DNA from: a virus
Virus record (IMG/VR): IMGVR_UViG_3300032050_000019
Coordinates: 62,001-126,000 of that record
DNA: 64,000 nucleotides
Strand: one strand, 5' to 3'
In this document: one piece after another, positions 8,224 through 18,300 of the stretch
How positions within the stretch are numbered: the first letter of the stretch is position 1
Layout of the letters: the number at the start of each line of letters is the position of its first letter
Made by a program: the position numbers and the translations under genes
The notes under the pieces: model-generated
What the model was told of the DNA's origin: nothing
Database searches by the model: none
The model's input: only the letters and a program-made list of their open reading frames with translations

Positions 8224-10176
8224 ATGGCAAACGGACAAGGACCAAGACCAAGAATAGATGATTATCTTTATTTACACAATGATGAAACTTCAGTAACAAA
8301 CACGTTTCTAAGAGCATTAGATCAATGGAATAGTGGTGAAAGAATGAGACCCGATGAACAAGCGAAAATTACTAGTCGTTTTAATACAACAACATCAACC
8401 ACCTCCACTTCAACTAAATCATCTAATGTTTTTGAAGGTGTAACAAAATTATTTAGAGGAGGAATTGCAACTCAAAGTAGTACTCAATTACCAAATATTA
8501 CTGAGGAATATACTAAAATAACTGATCTTCTTGATGTGGTAATAGATAAACAAGGTGGTGTTAATAGTTTACAACAAATTGGTAAAAATATTATTGATGG
8601 ACTTGGTAGTAGCATGGAGCTATACATGAAACAACAATCTGCATTAAGAACTCAGGTAAATGAAGAAATTGGTGTTACCGGTCAATTAGCGGAAGATTTA
8701 AGAAATGAACTATCAGATGCAAATCCTGAGTTACTAAGAATGGGTATTGGGTTTGATGAATTGGTTAGGTCATCTCAGGTTTTGGTGAGGGATTCGGGTA
8801 AATTCGCATTTATAAATTCGGAAACATGGAAACAAGCAGGTACTGCAGCAAAGGCGTTCGTAGGTACTTTAGAAGAATTAGTTAGAATGTTACCTGGATT
8901 TGAGAATATTGGAATGGGAGCTAGAGAGTCTGTCGAAATGATTGAAAAGGTTGGTATGAAATCACTTCAATTAGGTCTTTCATCAAAAAACACCACGAAA
9001 GAATTATCACAGAATATAGGTAAATTAAATGAATTTGGTTTTAAAAATGGTATTGAAGGATTAGGTAATATGATTAGAAAAGCAACCGAATTCAGAATGA
9101 GTATGAGTGAAGTTTTTAAGATTGCAGAAAGCGTTATGAATCCTGAAGGAGCAATTGATTTAGCCGCGAACTTACAAGTATTAGGTGGTGCTATAGGTGA
9201 TTTTAACGACCCATTAAAATTAATGTACATGGCGACAAATAATGTGGAAGGGTTACAAGATTCATTGATTGGTGCCGCCAGTAGTTTAGCGACATATAAT
9301 GCAGAACAAGGTAGATTTGAAATTACCGGTGTCAATTTACGAAGAGCAAGAGAAATGGCTAAAGCATTAGGGGTTAGTTATGATGAACTAGCAAAAGGTG
9401 CAATTGCTTCCGCAGAAAGAACTTCAGCAGCTGCTGCTATGATGGCTAGTGGTTTAGATTTAAAAGACGAACAGAAAGAATTCCTAACTAATATTTCTCA
9501 GATGAAGGGTGGTAAAATGATGATAGAATTAAATAGTGATAGAATAAGAGAAGCGTTAGGTGTAGATAAGGACACAAAAGAGATTGCGTTAGAAAATTTA
9601 TCGCAAAAACAAGCAGAAACATTATTATTTTATCAAAAAGAATTACAAGATAGAACACCTGAACAAATAGTTAGAGACCAAGCAAACTCTGTTACAAATA
9701 TTGAAAGAGATTTAAACTTCCTTGCTGCATTAGCAAGAAGGTCTGGTGGTAAAGCTGCGGATAAATTATATGAAGAACTTGTTAAGGGAGGTCCGTTAGA
9801 CCCTAAAAAGGCTGCAGATAATTTTAGTAAATTCGCAACTAAAGAAGCACCGGAAGTAAAAAATATGATGACCGGGATTGCGGATGCAATTGTTGATGCA
9901 AATAATAAATATATTAAAAGTAAAACACCAAAAGGTAGCGCTGCAACAAAATCACCAACAACAAATACAAATACACAACAAGGTACTGTCGCTCAACCAA
10001 CAACAACAGCAGCACCAATAACAACGAATACCACTACCGCAGCAAATACCACTACAACAACAAATACAAATACAGCACCGGTAAATAACGCACAACCACA
10101 TCTTTTTAAAATAGATGTAAGAGTGGGTGATGAAAGAATACAAGTAGGTAATCCTGGTTCTTACTTGTACTTGTAA
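8224..10176 (+). CDS. Tape measure protein candidate
   Basis: This 650-aa protein is mostly alpha-helical and rich in Ala, Glu, Lys and Leu, with Gly breaks, for example LGMIRKATEF-type helices and AREMAKALGVSYDELAKGAI. Low-complexity Ser/Thr stretches lie near residues 55-75, and a Thr/Asn/Ala-rich linker lies near 575-625. A short beta tail ends the protein (HLFKIDVRVGDERIQVG). Length and position between a gp26-like protein and the hub match T4 gp29 (590 aa), the ruler that sets tail length. No catalytic motif is visible. The call rests on position, length and composition, since tape measures diverge fast. Confidence 0.6.
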   Translation: MANGQGPRPRIDDYLYLHNDETSVTNTFLRALDQWNSGERMRPDEQAKITSRFNTTTSTTSTSTKSSNVFEGVTKLFRGGIATQSSTQLPNITEEYTKITDLLDVVIDKQGGVNSLQQIGKNIIDGLGSSMELYMKQQSALRTQVNEEIGVTGQLAEDLRNELSDANPELLRMGIGFDELVRSSQVLVRDSGKFAFINSETWKQAGTAAKAFVGTLEELVRMLPGFENIGMGARESVEMIEKVGMKSLQLGLSSKNTTKELSQNIGKLNEFGFKNGIEGLGNMIRKATEFRMSMSEVFKIAESVMNPEGAIDLAANLQVLGGAIGDFNDPLKLMYMATNNVEGLQDSLIGAASSLATYNAEQGRFEITGVNLRRAREMAKALGVSYDELAKGAIASAERTSAAAAMMASGLDLKDEQKEFLTNISQMKGGKMMIELNSDRIREALGVDKDTKEIALENLSQKQAETLLFYQKELQDRTPEQIVRDQANSVTNIERDLNFLAALARRSGGKAADKLYEELVKGGPLDPKKAADNFSKFATKEAPEVKNMMTGIADAIVDANNKYIKSKTPKGSAATKSPTTNTNTQQGTVAQPTTTAAPITTNTTTAANTTTTTNTNTAPVNNAQPHLFKIDVRVGDERIQVGNPGSYLYL

Positions 10177-10195
10177 TAAATTTTTTAATTATATC

Positions 10196-10203
10196 TATTT
10201 ATT
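10196..10203 (+). promoter_or_regulatory. TATTTATT box upstream of giant tube/hub protein
   Basis: TATTTATT ends 14 nt before the ATG at 10218 in a 41-bp gap. Confidence 0.45.
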
Positions 10204-10217
10204 ATTAAAACAATATA

Positions 10218-13200
10218 ATGCCAACGTATTTAGATTTTAATACAACAAGGGGATTTAGGGATTTTTTGATAGGTAGAACACTTCAACAACCCAACGGACC
10301 TCAGACTTTTACTGACCAAAATTATATTGTTCAGAATTTATCTGACTTCGCTAATGTGGATCCTGGTGCGGTAGATACAAATAGAGTTAATGATTTAACT
10401 TTTATCCAAACTCAAAATATTTTTAAACCAAATCAATATTTTATAAAAGAAAGTATTGATACTATACCAAGAAGAGCGAATTTACAATTATACCCCTATT
10501 TTCAATTTCCTACTGACCATAATTTGATTGGTATTATGTCTAATAATGGTAATTATGACACAGAAAGTGAATTATTTAAATTCGCAGCAAAGTACATTAA
10601 AGAAAATAGACAGGGACCAGTATTTGCAAGGGTTCAACAAAACTTAGAAGCTGCGACTATAGGTAGAGCAAGAATATTAGATGCGTTAAATGGTAACACC
10701 GCAACTGCGTTAAACATTGTAACTGGTCGAGAACCTTTAATTGAATATAACAATAAAATAACTGTTGCAAACACTGCACCGGGTAAAGCGATTGATTTTC
10801 TTCAAACAGTTGCGGGGGTAGAATTTCCTTTTGCGGAAATCCCGGGTGATTATTTAACTAATCCTGCAAATCCTGTTGAATATAGACCACAAGCAAGGAC
10901 AGAATTCGGTGCAATAATACAAGACGTTACAGGTGCTTTAGGTTCTCTCGTAGGTATACAAAGAAGACCAAAATTATCAAGAAAACCATCTGATATATTC
11001 ATTGAGTATATGGGTGAAGGACAAAAACAATATTTGTTCAATAATTTAGGTTTTTCTAAATATGGACCCGATTATACAACAACAGCGAGATCACAACAAT
11101 CTTCTAAGGTTTTTAATTTTGTTAATAACGTCGCCGAAGGAGTAAAATCTATTTTAGGTTTAGAAGCACCTTCAAGAGAAGCATATATTGGTGATGATAG
11201 AAGTGATGATGTGAAATTTGCTATGGGTGATTTTAATGATAGACCAGTAAGAAGTAATTATTTTTTATCATTAATGTTTGACGAAGTTCAAGCAAAACTT
11301 TTTCAAGGAAAAAGAAATATAACTGAAGGTGGTGCGATAGGAGGTAAATTAACATGGATTAGTTCTAAATCAAAAAATAAATTAGGGGAAAACAATAAAG
11401 AATATGCAGACGAATCTTCAAAGTTGGAAGAGTCTTTATCAACCAGATTTGGTTTTAGAGGAGATTCAATATTAGGCACAACACAAGATTTACTTGAGAC
11501 AATGCCAAAAGATGGCGGTGCAGCACGTTCTCACGTTGCGAATGTCATTGATCAAACTAGTAGGGTGTTTAGAGAAGGTGATATGATGATGTCAAGAGGT
11601 TCTGCGATTAAGTACGTTGATAAATTTAGTGGAGAAGAAACGGGTGTTGAATATTGTAGAGTTTGGACCAAAGACAGGTCATATATGAATTATTCTGATA
11701 CAATGAAAAGAACAGAGATTATCAGAAAATTCGATGCAAGTGTTATGGGTGGTGGAAGTAAACCATGGAACTTAAATATTGCACCGATGTCAAATGGTTT
11801 AAGAGATGATGATTTTAAATCATCTACAAATATTGTTGCGGGAGGTGTAAAAGACGCTAATGGTAAAGATTTTTACGCTAAAAAATATATGTTCTCAATA
11901 GAGAACTTGGCGTGGAAGTCATCTACATTACCTGGATTTATGGTTCAAGATTTACCATATTGTGAAAGAGGACCAAATGGTGGTAGGGTAATGTGGTTTC
12001 CACCATATGATTTAAAAGTTAGTGAAAACAATAGTGCAAGATGGGAATCAAATACTTTCTTGGGTAGACCTGAATCAATATATACATACCAAAATACAGA
12101 AAGAACAGGACAATTAGGTTTTAAAATTGTTGTTGACCACCCAAGTATTTTAAATTTATTAGTTAGAGATTATTTTAAAAATATGTCAGATGAGGAAGCC
12201 GACAATTATATAAATGCGTTTTTTGCTGGATGTGAAGAGGTTGATTTTTATGGTTTAATTAGAAGATTTTCAACATTAGATGGTAACGATATTGAATTAA
12301 TAAAACAATATTTAAATAAAGGTACTGACCCTCAAACAATAATTAAATATAAAACGGTAACGGACCCTGTTACAACTCAAAATCCTAGTGACACACCAAC
12401 ACAAAACAGTAGTAACGAAACAGTAACATTATCACCAACACCATTATATTATGAAAATGATTTTCCTAAAGGAACTAGCTTAACAGCAGGAAGACCATAC
12501 GGAGAAGAATACAATGAATTAGCACCTAAAAAGAATGATTATTTAACTAGATTACAAAATGCAATAGTTTCATTAGTTCCAGCAACTAGTAGTAATGCAA
12601 AAAACGATAAAAAATTACTTTTTGGTTCAGAGACAGTATCAAATATTGAAACTGCAACAGGAGAAACAATAAATGTTTTAACAAAATATTTTGATGAGTT
12701 TACAAATAACTTTAGTTCATACACAGCTAAAACAGAAACATTAAAACAAGATATTGCTAATAATACGGTAAAAGATATTCAATTATTTATTGAATCGGCA
12801 ACATCATCTGTTGCTACACAATCATATAATAATAAATTATCACTTAGAAGAACACATAGTGTTATTAGAGATTTTTTTGATAGAATTAAAACAGGAAGTA
12901 CAGTACCTGATATACAATGGATAAACGAGGATAAATTAAATAATGTAATAAATAGTATTGATAAAGAATATACATTAGAACAATTTGGTTATGTTGGTAA
13001 TAAAGGTAAAGTAACAATAAAAACAGTAAGTTACGGTGAATTATATAATGGGGGAACAAGAAGTAGTGATTGTATAAATAAAGATTTCAAATACATAACA
13101 AGTCCAAATGGAGGTTTAAAAGTAGTTTCACCGACAGCATTTTATTGTAGACATAGTATTGTTGGATTTAAATATACAAAAACAACTCCAGCACCTCCAC

Positions 13201-14978
13201 CTCCTCCGCCCCCACCGGCAGAATTACCAAGAACAAGAATTGAAACTGAAACTAGTATTATTCCGGGAACAAAAAAGAAACCACCAATTGATGTAATGAA
13301 GAGAATCATTATGAAAACTCTTTCTGAATGTTACTATTTTAAAAAATTGGAAGAAGATTCTCCATTGGCATTTAAGTCGTTAAGAGAAAAATTAAAATAT
13401 TTTCATCCCGGTTTTCACTCAACAACACCAGAAGGATTAAATTCAAGATTAACATTTTTACATCAGTGTATTAGACCTGGTGATACAATACCAATTAAAG
13501 GAGTTGCAGATAAAAATGATATTAATGCAAGAAATACATCATTTGGACCACCACCTTTTTGTGTTTTAAGAATAGGTGATTTTTATCATTCAAAAATAAT
13601 AATTAAAGATGTTAATATAACTTTTGATGATAATGTTTGGGATTTAAATCCTGAAGGTATTGGTGTACAACCTATGATTGCTAACGTTACTTGTTCAATA
13701 ACTTTTATTGGTGGTCAAGGTTTAGAAAGACCTGTAGAAAGATTACAGAATGCGTTATCGTCTAATTTCTACGCAAATACCGAAATTTATGATGAAAGGT
13801 CAATATCAACAAATAGTAAAATTGCGGGACAAGACGCAGAAACATTTACAAAAGAATTCTTAGAAGAATTACTTAAAGACCAACAAAAGTTAGTTGATAC
13901 ACAACCTGAAGATAGTAAGAATGAAATTAAAGAAGGAGAATATATTGGTGAATTTCAAACAGTTAACACTACTGGAGGAACAATAGATTTCACCAAATTA
14001 ATAGATAATGTATTTGAAAAAACAGAATCATATTTTAATGGATACGAAAGTATGTATAATACAATTGTATTAAAGTATGGTAACAATTTAGGAAGTGTTT
14101 TCTTTTCAAATAATTATAGAACAATAAAAGATTACGATGTTTATACTACCATAAATACACCACAAACAATTGAATTATTTGGTTTATATCCTAAAACAAG
14201 TGATATATCAATAATTGTTAGAGGTATTAAAGCGGGTATGATTTCAATATCAAAAACATCTGATTTATGTCAAATATTTGGTTTTGACAAAGAACTAACA
14301 GGTCCTAAGAAAGACAAGGCGAATGAATTGTTACAACCATACATTGAATCGTTTCTTCAAACAAAATTTGATGAAATGGTTGAACAGAATGTGTTAGAAG
14401 ATTTTGAAACAAAAAGAGACGAATTAATAAGTGCGTTTGATAAAGTTAACGTAATTGTTAAATATGGTTTTTACGATTATAAAATAGACAAAAATAAAGT
14501 AACTGAAGCAACATTATCTGGTTTTACATATGATAAATTGTATAATGAATATAAAAATAATGTCGAATATATAACTAACAATACACCTAAATTATATACT
14601 GATTTAGATACGTCAATAAATTATAATTCGTCCAATTATACAACACAACAATTTACAACGGTACTGTCAGTTTTATTTAATGATATTAAAGATAGAGACA
14701 ATTTAATGAAAAACACTTTTGAAACTGACACAACAATTTTCACTGAAAATTTGAGAAAAAAATTAAGAAAAAGATTGGACGATTTTTATACTAAAACAAA
14801 TGACCACAATTTTAAATTTAGTAAATTCAAAAAGAGAGGTAATAGTAAAACAATAAAATTCAATGTTCAAAGTACTACAGAAATAACAGATGCAGGAAAA
14901 GTTCAAGACGTGAAAAATCTTAAATCAACTAAAGTTAGTGTTACCAATAAACTTAATTTTTATAAAAAGGGTAATTAA
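10218..14978 (+). CDS. Giant baseplate/tail-tube-initiator-like structural protein (1586 aa)
   Basis: I do not recognise a family for the full length. Near residues 555-690 is a segment with WFPPYDLKVSE, then TFLGRPESIYTYQNTERTGQ and KIVVDHPSILNLL. This 'GRPE-Y-Y-ERTG' pattern resembles tube-like baseplate proteins (T4 gp48/gp54-type) that start tube assembly. A run of eight or more prolines (APPPPPPPPAELP) near residue 995 forms a stiff linker. A second copy-like beta stretch, FCVLRIGDFYHSKIIIKDVNITFDDNVWDLNPEGIG, near 1115-1160 has the look of another tube-type domain. The C-terminal 400 residues are charged and helical. The stop overlaps the next ATG by 1 nt, so it is coupled to the gp53-like gene. 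Structural role is likely; the exact name is inferred. Confidence 0.6.
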   Translation: MPTYLDFNTTRGFRDFLIGRTLQQPNGPQTFTDQNYIVQNLSDFANVDPGAVDTNRVNDLTFIQTQNIFKPNQYFIKESIDTIPRRANLQLYPYFQFPTDHNLIGIMSNNGNYDTESELFKFAAKYIKENRQGPVFARVQQNLEAATIGRARILDALNGNTATALNIVTGREPLIEYNNKITVANTAPGKAIDFLQTVAGVEFPFAEIPGDYLTNPANPVEYRPQARTEFGAIIQDVTGALGSLVGIQRRPKLSRKPSDIFIEYMGEGQKQYLFNNLGFSKYGPDYTTTARSQQSSKVFNFVNNVAEGVKSILGLEAPSREAYIGDDRSDDVKFAMGDFNDRPVRSNYFLSLMFDEVQAKLFQGKRNITEGGAIGGKLTWISSKSKNKLGENNKEYADESSKLEESLSTRFGFRGDSILGTTQDLLETMPKDGGAARSHVANVIDQTSRVFREGDMMMSRGSAIKYVDKFSGEETGVEYCRVWTKDRSYMNYSDTMKRTEIIRKFDASVMGGGSKPWNLNIAPMSNGLRDDDFKSSTNIVAGGVKDANGKDFYAKKYMFSIENLAWKSSTLPGFMVQDLPYCERGPNGGRVMWFPPYDLKVSENNSARWESNTFLGRPESIYTYQNTERTGQLGFKIVVDHPSILNLLVRDYFKNMSDEEADNYINAFFAGCEEVDFYGLIRRFSTLDGNDIELIKQYLNKGTDPQTIIKYKTVTDPVTTQNPSDTPTQNSSNETVTLSPTPLYYENDFPKGTSLTAGRPYGEEYNELAPKKNDYLTRLQNAIVSLVPATSSNAKNDKKLLFGSETVSNIETATGETINVLTKYFDEFTNNFSSYTAKTETLKQDIANNTVKDIQLFIESATSSVATQSYNNKLSLRRTHSVIRDFFDRIKTGSTVPDIQWINEDKLNNVINSIDKEYTLEQFGYVGNKGKVTIKTVSYGELYNGGTRSSDCINKDFKYITSPNGGLKVVSPTAFYCRHSIVGFKYTKTTPAPPPPPPPPAELPRTRIETETSIIPGTKKKPPIDVMKRIIMKTLSECYYFKKLEEDSPLAFKSLREKLKYFHPGFHSTTPEGLNSRLTFLHQCIRPGDTIPIKGVADKNDINARNTSFGPPPFCVLRIGDFYHSKIIIKDVNITFDDNVWDLNPEGIGVQPMIANVTCSITFIGGQGLERPVERLQNALSSNFYANTEIYDERSISTNSKIAGQDAETFTKEFLEELLKDQQKLVDTQPEDSKNEIKEGEYIGEFQTVNTTGGTIDFTKLIDNVFEKTESYFNGYESMYNTIVLKYGNNLGSVFFSNNYRTIKDYDVYTTINTPQTIELFGLYPKTSDISIIVRGIKAGMISISKTSDLCQIFGFDKELTGPKKDKANELLQPYIESFLQTKFDEMVEQNVLEDFETKRDELISAFDKVNVIVKYGFYDYKIDKNKVTEATLSGFTYDKLYNEYKNNVEYITNNTPKLYTDLDTSINYNSSNYTTQQFTTVLSVLFNDIKDRDNLMKNTFETDTTIFTENLRKKLRKRLDDFYTKTNDHNFKFSKFKKRGNSKTIKFNVQSTTEITDAGKVQDVKNLKSTKVSVTNKLNFYKKGN

Positions 14979-15304
14979 TGAGTAGAAATTATTTTGATAG
15001 ATATCAGTATTTTGAAGAAGATGGTACATTTAGAATTGTTCCGGGGATAGAAATACCTATAAAAGGAACAGATAGGTACTATCAATATAAAAAAGGTAAA
15101 GATAGACTTGATAAATTGTCTCAAGAATATTATGGTACACCGGTATTTGGTTGGTTAATTTTACAAGCGAATCCTTTACTTGGTAGTGTTGAATTTGAAA
15201 TACCTGATAATTCTTTCGTTAGAATACCTTTTCCTTTAGTCGTTACTCTACAAGACTACAAAAAGAACGTGGATTTGTATACATTATACTATGGCAAACA
15301 ATGA
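14978..15304 (+). CDS. gp53: LysM-like baseplate wedge protein (gp53-like)
   Basis: The 108-aa product contains a LysM-like module: KGKDRLDKLSQEYYGTP, then FGWLILQANPLLG and EIPDNSFVRIPFPL. In contractile systems such proteins (T4 gp53 and CIS LysM adaptors) bind the hub-wedge boundary and hold the baseplate together. T4 gp53 is longer (196 aa), so this is the core domain only. The gene overlaps its upstream neighbour by 1 nt (TAATG) and the giant hub gene by 14 nt, which suggests translation coupling and fixed stoichiometry within one hub operon. Confidence 0.75.
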   Translation: MSRNYFDRYQYFEEDGTFRIVPGIEIPIKGTDRYYQYKKGKDRLDKLSQEYYGTPVFGWLILQANPLLGSVEFEIPDNSFVRIPFPLVVTLQDYKKNVDLYTLYYGKQ

Positions 15305-18300
15305 TTTAACAAATAGTGAAAATATATTAGTAAAAGTAGACCACAATAATTTAATTTATGTGGACCCTAACAGTGTACTTGTTGATGGAGAAGTTCAACC
15401 AAGAGGAATTAAACAAGAGAATTTAGTTATGTATGTAAACTTGGAAGCGGATTTAATTCCAAGAACAACTTTAATTGCGTCCGATAATAAAAATACATTA
15501 ACATCTATTGCAAAAGGGACATTAAATTTTCTTAAAAATGCGGATGGTAGAGATTACGATACTTCTTGGACCGATGCGTTTAGTGAAGTAACACAAAAAG
15601 ACATAAACATAAATTTAGGTAAATTTAGTAATTTTCAAAATATAAAAGTACCTGTAGGAGATCCTTATCAAAATGATAAAAGTGCTCAAACTTTTGGTAT
15701 TGATAGTGTTAGTATTTTAATAAAAGGTGCAAATTTTATACCACAAGTCAATATAAATTTTATTGATGTTAGAGGTAAAACATTATTTGAATCTCCGGAA
15801 AATTCACCATATAACGCGTTTTTCCATATACCTTGGCCAATATTTTATTTAACAGTAAAAGGATTTTATGGTAAAGCAATTAGATATAGACTACATTTAG
15901 TTAAATTCAATTCTAAATTTAATGATACCACAGGTAACTTTGAAATAAGTACTAGTTTTGTTGGTTCAACATATGCTTTTTTAAGTGATATTCCGTTAAA
16001 GGCGGTAATGAATTGTCCTTACATGTATTTGACAGAAGTACAAAAAGAAGGAACATTTAATACTAAATTAGGTGTTTATGAAAAGAAAGTATCTAAATCA
16101 TCAAGAGGATATAAGATATTAACATCTGTCTTCAACGAATTAAAACAAAAAAAACTTATTAGTCAAGATGTACCAGTAAAGACATTGAGAGAAATTAGTG
16201 TTATTGCAAAGTCACTTGATAAATTATTAGAAAAAGAAATTTTTGACCAAGTTGTTGAACCAAAAGTATTTGCGGGAATAAAAGAATTTTCTGAAATTAT
16301 AAATAATTTTGAAACCTCAGTTAATGATTGGAGTAAAAGAAATTTAAGTCTTGAATTTTTATCAATAGGTGATGTTGATTATTTTTATCAATCTGATAAA
16401 ACAAACAAAACAAAATCAGATAAAATTATTGGTGCAAGTAATCAAGGTACATTAGAACAAATAATCGAAACATATAGAAAAAAAATTACTGAGTGTAATA
16501 TTTTTAACAAACAACTTAAGAATAAAACTAACGGTAAATTTGTAAGTGCGATTGATATAAAAAATATAAAAGGTATTAAAGAATATTATGACGTAAAAGA
16601 CAACCAATATCTTGTTGCGAAAAATAAATTGTTTGAAGATATATTTGAAATAAGAAAACAATTTAATGAGCAAAAGAAAAAGTTAGAAGAAGATGTGGAA
16701 AAGAAAATGAATGAGGTGATAAAAAATAAAGACGCTGGAGGTTTAGGGTTTTCACCAACTGTTCGTAATCTTTTTGGTATAATTTTAGCGAACGCCGAAG
16801 TCTATGTAAGATTAATGAGGGAAGTTCATTTCAATTCATTTAATGTAGGTGAGGAAAGAAAAAAGTATGTTGGTAATTTAAGTAATGAATCAAAAGGTTC
16901 TTCAATATACCCTTGGCCAGAAATCAAAAAAAATTCCGCAGGTAACAAACAAAAAATAATAGCATATCCGGGTGAAGAAGATTTACAAAAAACATTAAAA
17001 TCATATGATAAAAGATTATGGCCTGAAGTAGGTTTTGTTGAAGAATTTATTGGTGTGTCTACAAACTTATATGACCCTTTAGCGGATAACGAAGGTGGTG
17101 TTAATAATGTTAATTATGTTTTTGAATCTAACTCACAAGAAAATAGAAATAAAAACATAAGTAGTTTAGGTTATGTTGCTGCAACTAACTCATATATTAA
17201 TAAAACAATGAGTTCTTTTTTATATGAAATATGGGAAAGGTCTTATTATTTTACATTGTTTGATTCTTTTGATAAAGAAACAATTAAAGAATTATCTGAT
17301 TTAGAATTTGAAAACATAAAACAAAGTACATTAGATGATTTAGATATTGTTGGAATATTAAAAAATTCAATAAAAACAACTGATGATTTAAAAACTTTTT
17401 TAAGAGCGACCTCTCAATTTGAAAGATACCCATATTATCAAGATCAATTATCAACAGTAGATTATATTAAGAGTTCAATCGAAACTTCATATACAATCGA
17501 ACAACTTAGCACAAACAATAATCGAATTGATGATGACTCATCTTTTCCAAAGTTAAATAACTATCTTTTAAACTATACTCCTGAATCATATAGGAAAAGT
17601 ATATACCCATTTAATTCAAATTTATATTTATCTTATTTAAATGAATCATCTTTTACTGACGATAATTTTAAATTTAATGGCACATTAAAACTAAATACGA
17701 GAGAATCGTTTATTTCTTCTCCGTTAGATACATCTAAATGGGTTAAAAGTGGATTTGAAACAAATTTATTTTTAAATAAATTAAAAGTTAATCAAACATC
17801 AACACACATACTTAATACACCGTATTTTCACAATCAGTTATATTCCGAATTTTTTAAAAGTGCACCGTATGGAAAATATGCTGGATCGGCATATCTTTTA
17901 TTAAATTCTTTACCATTTTTAGATTTAGAAGACATAAATAGATTTGGTTTCTCCCCGTTTCCCATTTCTTCTTTATTCAGAGAAGTGGGTTCGACTCATT
18001 ATGTACCATATCATTTAATATTAAAATGGGGATCAATATATCATAGATATAAAAATTACATTCAAAATGGTACAGATATATTAAGTGGGTGTCTAACAGG
18101 AACAACTACATTAAATTTAAATGGGGGTGAATTTTTTAATGATCAACAAACGGGAGGAACATTCACTAATTTTACAGTAACAGCAAATACTAATTCCGGG
18201 ATATCTTCATTTAATGTGACATATTCAGGTTCAACATTTGATATTGGTATACATCCATACTATGATGCGATATTTCATCAAATCGTAAATGATTACAATT

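Noticed and set aside
17987-17998. GGGTTCGACTC, like a tRNA T-loop
   Set aside because: It lies inside the hub gene reading frame (EVGSTHYVPY region) and no acceptor or anticodon stems fit around it.
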